A stretch of 25,781 nt of DNA from Ministeria vibrans ATCC 50519 (Eukaryota; Opisthokonta; Filasterea): assembly GCA_943704425.1 (NCBI GenBank), contig CALSCP010001993.1, positions 61,996 to 87,776 on the forward strand. Direction: 5' to 3'. The translations under genes and the position numbers were made by a program. The notes below the pieces were generated by a model. The model had not been told where the DNA came from. It worked only from the letters and a program-made list of their open reading frames with translations, and did no database searches. Within the stretch, counting starts at the first letter, position 1; each line of letters begins with the position of its first letter. Below, one piece after another: positions 6,960 through 16,840 of this stretch.

Positions 6960-9511
6960 TTACTTCATTGCATTCCTTGCAAGATTCACCGCCACCACGA
7001 CGCCCATAATAGCAAGGGTGCCGAGCAGACCACGAAAGAGGACGTCTGAGCCAGCAGATGATGAGCGCGCAGGACGCACACCAGCCCTGGCGCCCAAGGC
7101 AGCACTCGCCGTCTTCACAGGGGCTTTAGCGCCTTCGCCAGTGCCCACCGTTTTCTTTTGGCGGATCTCCATGTGAATAGCAGCCGCCATCTTTTGCAAC
7201 TCTTCAGGCTGCGGCGTGAAAGGCTCGGTGATGAGTTTGCGAATGCCAATAGCACGATTGATGGCTGCAATGGCGCCGTCAAAGTCGCCCTGGTCGAGAC
7301 GCATCGCAGCAAGGGGGCAGAGCGTGCGAATCAACGATGAGTGGTCGCTACCGTGAGCCGCCTCTTTCATGGTGAGTGCTCGCTCGAGCGCCAACAACGA
7401 CTCCTCTTGCTTGCCAGGCTGGCCCATGCAAATAGCGCCAATTTGATGGAGAACAGTGCCCATGGCGGCGGCGTGACTGTCGCCCGGCTGTGCCCGTAGA
7501 ATGCTCAACATGCGTTCATACTGAACACAGGCCTCGTCGACGCGCTTTGCGGTCACAAGACAGGAGGCAAGGCCCTGCAGAGGCTCGATGAGCTCAAGCG
7601 ACATGTCGTTGGCGCATGAAGCCGTGCGCATCGCCAGGGACTCCTCGCAAAGACGCACCGCCTCGTCGTTGTTGCCGCGCAGCTGCTCGAGCTGGCCCAG
7701 CTGCAACGTCACCAAGGCCACAGCGGTGTTTTCCGGAACCTTGTCGACAACCTTGACCTTCTCGTTGATGGATCGAGTAGTGGCGTCATTCTCCAAGTAC
7801 ATGGAGCGTGCAAGCGAGAAGTGATGGAGTGCGTCGTCGACGAGTGCGCGCACGGCTTCGTCCGAGCCACCGGCGGACTGTGTGGCATTGATCATGCGCA
7901 TTTGAATGTTACCAATGGTGGTGTGCGTATCGGCAACACGCTCATTGTTGCGCCCAAAACTCTGTTCGAGCGACCCCACCGCACTCTTGAGCATTTCCAG
8001 GCCCTTTTCGTACTGCCCCAGACCCTCCGCGTACACTTGGCCCACGCGCATGAGCGTCACCGACGCCTGCTCGCTATCTTTGCCAAACACGGCGGCAAGC
8101 ACCGAGTAGGCATCCTGCAACAACTGCGCCGCCGTCTCCACGCGGTTCAGTTGGAAACAAAGCGCCGCCATGTTGTGCAGCAGACGTGCATACATGGCGA
8201 CATCGTACTCGCACACCTTGTGTGCAACCCCCGCCCGCGCACCTTCCAGCTCCAGTAGCACACGCGCCTCTCGCATCAGATCCATCGATCGCTCAAACTC
8301 GCCCATGGCCTCGTATGCACCACTCATGCCAACCAGTGCCTTGACCTCAAAGTGCTATACGAAAAAAGAAAACAAAGAAGAAAAAAAAAAGAGTAAAATA
8401 ATGATCGTACTGCGTTGGCTACTGTACAAATGCTTACCGTCTCTTTGGTCGCCTTGTAAATTTGATGGGCGCGTGTAAAGGCGCGCATGGAGTCGGCGTG
8501 ACGTGCAAGTGAAATAAGCGTGCCGCCACGTGCGAAGCAGACGTGCGCCACTGCCATGGAATCGACGCCAAGCATCTTCTCGTACTTGTCGAGAACCGAA
8601 TCAAGAGTACGCAACGCTGCTTCGGACTGGTTCGACAAGCGGTCGCGTGTGTTCGCCCAGTGGAACATGGCCTGTGCGTGGACCAGTTGGGCGAGGGTGG
8701 GAGGTGACGAGAGGCTCCCGCGCGAGTCCAGGGCTGCACCCGTGCGCTTTGCAACATCGTCGGCCATGCGTGCCGCTTCGGCAACGTTGCCCTCCTTGAG
8801 CAAAAACGCGCTGAAATCAAGCAGCATATCGACAAAAAGGTCGGTCTTGGGGTCAGCATTGGACACCGCCTTGTTGGCCAGCTGAAAGGCATGCCCGTAC
8901 AGCTTTGCCGTCATGGTGGGCGTGAGTGTGGCACTCGTGCCGCGCGTAGCAAAGAGTCGGCTTTGTGCCTGGACGACTCCCGAGAAGCGTGCAGCGTCGA
9001 CGGCGAGCATGCGCTTCATGGTCGACTCTGTCGCCTCCTGCTCGCTTGCCGACGCACTTGAGGGCGACCCGGCGGACGAGCTCGTGCTTCGTTTCTTCTT
9101 GCGTGGCGACTGTTCCTGTTGAGTGCGCAAGTCGAACGCTTCGTCAATAGCCTCCTATTAGAGAGAGAGAGAGAGGGAGAGGGAGAGAGAGAGAGAGAGG
9201 GAAAGAGAAAGGAAGAAAGAGGGAGAGAGAAAACGTCAGGTCAAAATGCTTTTTTTTTTGGAGTCCTTCTTCGTTGATGAAAGGGTGGTATTCGTGTTGA
9301 GACGTACCTGCGCATCGTCGAGACGACGAAGAGAGCAGAGAACGAAGGCACGGCCTTCGGCAATGCGAGCATGCAGCTCAACGACTGATTCTTTGGCGAG
9401 AGTCGAGTCGGCACTGACGGCTGCTTTCGCCTCGTCGTACTTGGCCAGGGCCTCCGCCGGCTTGTGTTCGTAGCGTAATCGTCGAGCAAGAGTGATAAGA
9501 GCTTCAGCCAT
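6960..9511 (-). CDS. Tail-anchored tetratricopeptide repeat protein
   Basis: Exons run 9511-9308, 9154-8438 and 8354-6960, all phase 0, giving 771 residues. Repeated units such as LHNMAALCFQLNRVETAAQLL and VLHQIGAICM...EESLLALERALTM match the 40-residue TPR_12 (kinesin-light-chain-like) pattern and cover about residues 240-690. A Ser/Lys/Glu-rich linker near residues 77-110 separates a short N-terminal helical exon from the repeats. The C-terminus is a Ser-rich linker, one hydrophobic helix (LLGTLAIMGVVVAVNLA) and the short basic tail RNAMK, the layout of a tail-anchored protein of the mitochondrial outer membrane or ER. It probably scaffolds partners on the cytosolic face; none can be named. 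It is transcribed divergently from the ADCK2-like gene, with 183 bp between the start codons. The first intron carries a long GA microsatellite. Confidence 0.85.
9160..9232. repeat. (GA)n microsatellite in intron 1 of the TPR gene
   Basis: Nearly uninterrupted GA/GAGG purine repeat on the + strand. It reads as a CT-rich polypyrimidine tract just upstream of the CTAATAG acceptor on the - strand, so it may double as the splice-site tract. Confidence 0.85.
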
Positions 9512-9608
9512 GGTTGAGAGTGAGATTTTTAAATGAGACGTGCGATCGGAGATGATCAGCGAATGATCGAATGGCCATGCCATGTGAGTGTGCCAGACAC
9601 GAGTAATG

Positions 9609-9648
<40 letters not shown>

Positions 9649-9694
9649 GCGAATCACTTTGTGGGATGATCAGAAAATCTTTTGTAGTGCAGCC
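9512..9694. promoter_or_regulatory. Bidirectional promoter region with an A39 tract
   Basis: This 183-bp gap separates the divergent start codons of the TPR and ADCK2-like genes. It includes 39 consecutive A residues (9609-9647). Long A tracts exclude nucleosomes, which would suit a shared promoter. No TATA box is obvious. Confidence 0.5.
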
Positions 9695-10983
9695 ATGGTT
9701 CCGTTTCGTCGACTCTTTGTTTCGGCTCTTCGGTCGTGTCCACGGCCGTCGCGAGCGAGCGCCGCCCGCGGTGGCGGTGCGATGTCTTTCGTTGCTGTCG
9801 AGATGCAACGCTCTCGCACTGTCGCCACAGCGACAGGAAGCGCCGTGGGGCCCACGACGTCGATGTTCTTTGGGAGCCGTCGTGGCCGCATGCTGGGCAC
9901 GGCGGGTCTGGCGGCTGCCGCGTCCCTTGGGGCGCTGTCGCTGCGACATGCTGTCATCGATCCGCATGCCGGCGACGCACCGGCCGACGGCGCCCCGCGC
10001 GGCTGGTTCGCCTCCTTCGTGGCTGCAATACTCCCCCATGCACCCATGGTTGCGTCGAGTGCTCTGAGCGACGACGACGACGCCGACGACGACGAGAGAG
10101 GCGCCGACGCCGACGCACAAAGGAAAGCCGCTCTTTTGCTGAGCGGCAAGACCAAGTTTGACCCAACCGTGCTGTCGCCCACGGCCCACCTGCGACCCTC
10201 TGGCTTTGTACACGTGGTACTTGTGATTGCGCGTGCCTTCCAGCTGGCAATCAACTTTACGCCCGTGATCATTGTCTACGTTGCGTCACGGCTGTACGCG
10301 CCGCTGGAGGACACCTTTGCCCGCATTCTCATCCACACAATGCAGTCGAATGGAGCGGCGCTCATCAAGTTTGGTCAGTGGGCAGCGAGTCGTTCTGATC
10401 TTTTTGGTCAGCTGCTATGCGATCGCTTCGCCTTTTTGCATGCACGAGCGCCGGCACACTCCACCGAGACGACCATGAGAACGATTGAGCAGGCGCTGGG
10501 TCGCGAGAAACTCGAGCGTCTCGAGGGGCTGTCATCAGAGCCACTGGGCAGCGGCTGCGTGGCACAGGTGCACCAAGCGTGGTTGCGATTTAGCGAGGAG
10601 GAGGCGCGTGTCATTGACCAGGAGCACTACCACGAGAAGCTGCAGTGGCGCGTGGAGGAGAACGAGGACGGCACGCGCGACCGCCTTACCCCAGTCGTCG
10701 TCAAGGTGATCCATCCGGGTGTACGACCGCTCATTGAACGCGACGTTGAGCTCATGATCTTCTTTGCTCACCTGCTTGAGATGCTACCGGGCGGCAAATG
10801 GCTCTCCTTCGTCGACGCCGCTCACCAGTTCCGCGAGGTGCTTGTGTCTCAGCTGGATCTCACCGTCGAGGCTCGCTCTCTCCAGCGCTTCCGTCGGAAC
10901 TTTGCCACGAACAAGCATCTTGTCTTTCCGCGACCCTTTGAATCTTTTCTTGCCAGCGAGGTCATTGTTGAGTCTTTTGAAGA

Positions 10984-10984
<1 letters not shown>
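9695..10984 (+). CDS. ADCK2: ADCK2-like mitochondrial atypical kinase, N-terminal portion only
   Basis: One open exon of 430 codons starts at 9695 with an Arg-rich presequence (FRRLFVSALRSCPRPSRASAARG) typical of mitochondrial import. An Ala/Leu hydrophobic segment follows near residues 70-90, then an Asp-rich linker. ABC1/UbiB motifs come next: the KxGQ motif as IKFGQWAASRSDLF, the Ala/Gly-rich loop PLGSGCVAQVHQA, the ATP-site lysine in VVVKVIHPGV, and EVLVSQLDLTVEARSL. The WAAS-R-DLF wording points to the ADCK2 branch, which is linked to mitochondrial lipid and coenzyme Q metabolism. The exon ends at SFEE with a GTAAAA donor that runs into an A33 tract. The expected C-lobe (the catalytic loop around HADLHPGN and the metal-binding DxG) is absent, because the following DNA encodes the convergent TPR gene. 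Reading through the A tract would give polylysine then unrelated antisense sequence. Confidence 0.85.
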
Positions 10985-11021
<37 letters not shown>

Positions 11022-11045
11022 GTGAGCTTGAAAACAAATTTCCTT
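10985..11045. other. A33 junction where two convergent genes both lose their 3' ends
   Basis: The + strand reads GT, then A at 10987-11019, then a short AT-rich stretch, then TPR coding sequence of the - strand. Neither the kinase nor the TPR gene has a stop codon, downstream exon or convincing - strand donor here. Confidence 0.75.
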
Positions 11046-14000
11046 TGCATCGCGACCTCTCCCATGTTGCGCAGCGTGACGGTGACGCGCAGTGGCGTAG
11101 CTTGACGCGCCCGTCGACACAACTCCTCTCCAATATCCAGATCTCGCTGGTACAGCTCAATCGCGCGGTTGAACTGTCCCATGGACTTGTACACAGTAGC
11201 AAGATTACTCACTGCAGTCGCCACCTACCACCAAAAAAGAAAAAAAAAACAAAACCAAAAAGGAAAATTAATAATTATTATACACAAGGACGTTTCAACA
11301 TTATACCTCCCAGTGCGTTCGGCCAAGAGTCTTCTCGCGAATGGCGAGCGACTGCTTGTGCAGCTCCAGTGCGCGATCCAGGTTGCCCAGGTTGCGCTCC
11401 AGAATCGCCATGTTGTTCAGTGTCTTGCTAATTTTGATGCTTTCCACCCCATTTTCTGCAATCTGCACCTCAAGATTCCGCTCGTACAGCGGTAACGCTT
11501 TCAAGTGCTATTCACAACAACACACCAAAAACAATAAAAGTACAATAACAAACAAAATTAATATTAATTGCAACAAAAGAGTTATCTGAATGTTTCAAGC
11601 CTTATATTTTTTACCTCTCCTGCTCGCCAGTAGACAAAGGCAAGTTCTTCAAGAGCAGGCCCAACAGCGGGATGACGCTGACCCAACTCGCTGGTGAGAA
11701 TGGCGAGAGAACGGTCCAGGAAGAAGCAAGCCTTGTTGAGGTACCCGCCGCATACAAGCAGACGACCTACGTCGGCATTGCGCGCCGCAAGCTCTAGCGG
11801 TGACATCTTCGCCTGCCGTGCATCGTCAAGAGACTTGCGATAAAACATGGCCATCACAGAGGATGTGGTTGGCTCGGGATCACACGCACGCCTACCAATC
11901 ACACAAATAATAATTTTTAAAAAAGCAATAACAAAAATTAATATTTATAATGAGTGAAAAGTCAATATTGACAGTCATTGTTTGTTTGCTCTGGTTCTCT
12001 CTCGGTACATACCAGCATCGAAGAAGGTCGGCCGGCGACACATTTCTGAGGTGCTTGAGAACGCGCAACCGCGAGAGACACGAGCGAAGAGTGTCGCGTC
12101 CCTCGGCGCCCGTCGTCTGGCCTAGAAGCCAGGGGAGCTCGTCGGCCGCACGCGACACGGTCACCTGGCCGCCCGAGTTGCGTTCGACGCGCGAGTCCAT
12201 CACCTGCAATTGGCTCTGGAAATAGCTACACAGCGTCCGTTGCGTCACGGCCATCTGCTCTGCGACCGACGTCTCGGTGTTGCCTCCCATATACTTGGTC
12301 ATGGCGACCGCCTTGAGTTGCTCGTGCCAGAAACTCAGCACGCCGCCTTGCTCCATAAGGAACGGCTCGAGCGACAGCAAAATCGGCACTATCACCTCCG
12401 ACGGCAGTTTAGAGATTTCTGCAATCTCGCGTGGCACCAGGCCGTAGCGCGCACTCACCAACAGACGCACGACAGTGGCAAAGGCACCACGACGGCTGTC
12501 GCCAGCCTCACGTGCGTGCAGGTGCTCAAGATGGCCCAAAATCGCGAAGAACAAGTGACGCGTGTCTTGCGCGTGAAGCAACACGGCAACACGACTCTCA
12601 ATCGACGCAAACAAATCGTGAAGCGGCGCGTTGTCACGCACCTCAGGGAGCGCACGTTCAAAGTAGAGAGGCGCACAAAGTTCCTCAATCATGAGACGCA
12701 GGTAGAGTGGTGAGCCGGAGCCGGGCGCCGAAACAAGGTCACGCATGATATTGCGGGGGAAGGCGAGTCGTTCGCGCTCTTGCAAGTGATGTGCAACCAG
12801 CTCGCGTCGTTCGTCCATGCTCAGCTCGGGAATCTCATGCGCCTTCCAGCCATTGCGCACAATCTGCTTGGCAAACGCCGAGCCCTTCGTCAGGCCAACA
12901 ATCACTCGCAGACGACGCGACGCACCCGGTGTCGCCTTCTCCCAACTCCCCGGATCCGGCAACCTAAAAACACACGAGGGAAGACGCACAAAGAAAAAAA
13001 AATATTAATGAAAGCATTAATAAGAATTGGAACGATACAATCATCTTTTTTGAAACGAAAATGCATCAAAATGCAATGCAGTATACCATCGAACGTTGTG
13101 CGCCTCGGCGACCTTTTCAATGGCATCGAGTGAGTCGACAATGAGATAAACACGAGGGCCACCTCGTCGACCAGCAATGAGGCGGAGGCACTCAGCAAAG
13201 CGACGCGTGATGGTGCGCCAACTCGTGAGCTGTTCGCCCACGTCGCTACCAAGGACATGCTGGAGACAGAGAGTGAAACGGCGCAACATGGACATGAGAG
13301 AGGAGCCAGTGACGGGTCCGCTGACACCGTGATAGAGTACAACGGTGCGGCGGTCAGGTGACTCGCGCAGATGCACGGCCAAATTAGCGAGTAACGTGGA
13401 TTTGCCAAGGCCCTTGGGCGACGTCACCACCACACCACCCGTGCTGCGTTCGATCGACTCCATCACGGCATCGAGACGTGCGCGTTTTCCAACAAAACAC
13501 TGCGTGCGCGACGTCATAAACGCCTCGAGATTGCGCCACTCCGGGTCGTCCTCGAGACGCGTTTCGTTGAGCGACGCATGGTCACGTGGCACAATTTCGG
13601 ACACAAAGCGAATAAGAGCATTGCTGAGCATGCGAGCACCGTCGAGCGTCGAACGAAACTGCAGGTGATCCACTGTCGCAGTGGAGCCTCGAGATGTCTC
13701 GCGACACAACTGTTTGAGTGCCGCCAACTTCTCCACGGCACTCGTCTGCTTGCGGTCGCCGGCGGCCGAAAAAGCATCGTCGCGACGCGACGCATTACCC
13801 GTGGTGCCAAGCGATTCGCTCTGCTCGAGAATGACCGAGCGGCGCAGCGTAGGCGTGTTCAGCGAGCCACAACGCGTCTCAATCTCCAGCATGGATCGAT
13901 CGCGCATTCGGCCGAGCCAGGCCCAGCGACTTTCACTGATGGCATCGTCAAGATTCTTGTCAAAGACGGCGCCACTGACGTCGTTGCTCGACCAGCCGTA

Positions 14001-15785
14001 GTGGTCACCGATAAACGACACATACAGATCGCATCGTTCGATCTCGGTGAGGGCGGAACGCAGCACGTGTACATTGCGTGGATTAGAGCCGGGGTCTTCG
14101 CCAAAATCCATGGCACACACCGACAAGTGTAGGCGATGCTCTTCGCAAAAGAGGCGAATGAGTGGCAGGTAGTCATCCATGAACATTTTGCGCACAGCAC
14201 CCATGCGCGAGTCGTCGGTCGATAGGTAGAGACGAAGTGTTGACCAGGGGAGCATGCGACCCGGCTCGGGCTCGCGACGTTGCATGGACGAGCGCTCCTT
14301 CTTCACCTCGGGCACCGGCTTGAACGTCGCATACACGGCCGTGTCAAAGTTGGCCTGACCACTCTGGTTTACCAGATAGATGTCCTCTTCCTGCTGCATC
14401 GCCGAGGCGGCCGCACTGCCACCCTTCTTCATCTTGTACGCATGGACGGCAGCCTCAATGTCGTTGCTGCCCGCGCCGGCACCCATCTCGCCATTTTTGG
14501 ACGCATCAAAGTCGTGCAGCTTGAGGTGGAGTGCGGCGCGCTCTTCGAGAAGCGTCGTCATGTCCGCGCTCGGCGCTTGCGACGCGCCCGGTTTCATACT
14601 GTTACGGCGCGACGCAGGATCGAGCTGCTCGTAAATGACCTCGCACGACTCACTGTAGGCGTAGGAGGTAGTGGAGAGGCGCGATCCGGGAGCCACCATA
14701 GTATTGGGGGTATCGGGATCGTACAAATCGGTGTACTTGTGGTTGGCCGGAGACGACGCGGCGGGCGGGGTGTTCAAGTTAGGACGACGACGCGCCTGGA
14801 AGATGCCATAGCCACCGCTCGGAGCGGAGATGGGCAGGGGCGTGCCACCTGGCTGGTAGAACGCCGAGTGTTCATCGGGCGAGTTGTCTGGCTTGCGAAG
14901 TGGTGTCGTCGATTTGGGCATGGGTGGTTTGGGGGGAGGAGCATCGCGTGACGACGACGACGCGTCGGCAACCGGATCATAGATTCCGCTGGCCCGCGCG
15001 CCATTCTTGGCATACTGACCGCGACGCGATGACGACGGAAGTGGAGGAACCTCGTCTTGGGCTGCATCGCCACCACGACGGGGCACGGGAGGTGGGGCTT
15101 CTCCAGCGTTCTGACGTGCCTCTGCGACAGTTTCATAGTCGGGAATGGTCGCTGATGGAGGCAAAATGGATCGTCGCGTGGGCGGCGCGGGCGCTTCGTT
15201 GGGATTAGGAGTGGCATCGGGGGCTTCGGGGAGCGGCGCATAGTCGTAGAGATTCGATGAGTTAGTGGTCGTCGACGACGACGCCGCTGCCGCGCGCGTT
15301 CCTGGAACCGGGGGTGGGGCGTCGCTGTTGAAAGCATCATCGTAATCATCCTCGTCGTCATCATCATCAAACGTTGTGCGTCCTTCGTCATCGTCGTCGT
15401 CAGCAGCAGCGGCAGCGGCGGGGGATTGTTGCACCATTCCCAACGATTCGTACAGTTCCGACTCGCCGCCACTCTCGCGTGCTGTCGAGCTACGCGCCGA
15501 GGAAGTTGCCGAAAGACTCGAGGCAGTTGACATACGCTGGGGCACTGGAGGCGGCTCGTCGGCGGATGTTCGAGGTACCGGACGAGCGCGACGACTGTGA
15601 CTCGACTCCTTGGTACGATCAAAGCCAAGTCGATCGTACGCATCTTCGGGAGCCGAACTGCTCCCGCTGTCCTCGCCATCGCCCCACTCCTCCTCATCGG
15701 AGCGTGGAGGCAAGTAGTAAGGATTCTATTGACAGGGGAGGGAGGAGTGTGTCAGACACAAAGAAGGTTTGAGATATACCAAAAA

Positions 15786-15834
<49 letters not shown>

Positions 15835-16482
15835 ACGATGATTGATAAGTGTGGTTGGTTCGCTAAATCAAATGTGGTTTGGTACCTCATCGGCGACACT
15901 GCTGGACGAGCTGCTTGTCCTTGCACTGGCTGATCCGGCAGTCGGGAGGGTTATGGTCTGCTCTGGAGTGTACGTTTCGTACGCGGGGGCCGTGGACGTC
16001 TCGATAAACGACGAGAGACGGCCGCCCGGCGACGCCAGCGGCGGCTCGGGGTCCAAATCCTTCATGCCCGCCTGGACATTGTCGTAGACGTCCTGGTCGT
16101 CGCTGTCAGGCGCTACACAGCAGAGAATGTCAGACGCTGCGTGGACACAGGGCCCAGTGCGACGGCAATCGGCACCCGTGCGTGTTTGACAAGGGAAAAG
16201 TTCATTCTGGCCAATTGCACTCATTTTTCTACGGATCTCTCTCGCGCGCGCCATGAGCCCCAATACGCCTCAGCAGTTGCGTAATCATACGCCATGCGAC
16301 AGTTCTCGCAAGGAGACCGTTCTTGAGCACGCCGGCCGTCGCGAGAGAGCCACAAGAGACCCACAAAGTGCGATTGTTTTTTTTTTTTTTTTAGGAGATC
16401 CAACAGGAAAAAAAGAAGATAAAAACGCTCCTCTCTTACCAAGCGCCGAACGACCAAAAAGCGTCATAGATCGCTTCGACAT
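11045..16482 (-). CDS. Nephrocystin-3-like DUF4062-STAND NTPase-TPR protein with tyrosine and proline docking motifs
   Basis: Well-supported exons are 16112-15886, 15725-13087, 12963-12013, 11891-11615, 11507-11307 and 11224 to about 11045, with phases 0, 2, 2, 0, 0. A possible first exon 16482-16440 starts Met-Ser-Lys and ends in GTAAGA; its link to 16112 is unresolved. The N-terminal 500 or more residues are disordered and Pro/Ser-rich, with PPPVP motifs and about ten Tyr motifs. A DUF4062 domain follows (LRLYLSTDDSRMG to FIGDHYGWSSND, about 14245-13965). The P-loop is TSPKGLGKST (13390-13430), with Ser where Gly normally stands, and a Walker-B-like VYLIVDSLDA near 13110-13150. Exon 12963-12013 is a helical NACHT-associated region. 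At least five TPR units follow. By family this is a nucleotide-regulated signalling or ciliary scaffold. The C-terminus is missing: the last TPR stops at VAMQRK next to the A33 tract. Confidence 0.8.
15789..15832. repeat. A44 tract inside an intron
   Basis: Forty-four consecutive A on the + strand (T on the coding strand) lie in the intron 15885-15726 of the DUF4062-STAND-TPR gene. The flanking exons join in phase 0, so this tract interrupts no reading frame. Confidence 0.85.
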
Positions 16483-16840
16483 GGCGACAGAATGGCCGAA
16501 GAGACGAGTTTGAGAAATAATTTTGAGGAGAATTGTCAATTGTCAATTGAGAGTTATCAGTTAAGTTTCATTGATAAGTCTTCTTTATCAGTTTAATGTC
16601 TTCTTCTTCTTCTTCAGTTGATTAAACATAATCATTTATCTGTGGGTCTATGGGCTTGTTTCGGGACATTCTCGTCTTGAAGTCTACGGCGGAAGTATTG
16701 CGCTGCGTTTTGTTTTGTATACAGTTTTGTTTTGACATTGCGTTTACAGCTCTCGATTCTCTATTTATTTTCTCAAACATTGACTTTCATTTAACATTAA
16801 TTATTTTGATTTTATATAATTATTGCTGCTTTGTTTGTTG
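16483..16840. promoter_or_regulatory. Divergent intergenic region between the STAND-TPR and PIKfyve genes
   Basis: AT-rich DNA between the candidate - strand start at 16482 and the + strand start at 16841. It contains a (TCT)n run at about 16600-16616, an inverted ATTGTCAATTGTCAATTGA motif near 16531-16550 and a TATATAAT stretch at 16813-16820, about 20 bp before the PIKfyve start. No gene is seen. Confidence 0.5.

Noticed and set aside
10784-11224. A - strand ORF running from the last TPR through poly-Phe into sequence antisense to the kinase
   Set aside because: The part beyond the tract is the complement of ADCK2-like coding sequence and shows no TPR pattern.
9533-11431. A 632-codon + strand ORF through the A33 tract, encoding polylysine and further residues
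   Set aside because: After the kinase sequence the frame reads the homopolymer and then antisense TPR coding sequence. The GTAAAA donor marks the end of real kinase coding.
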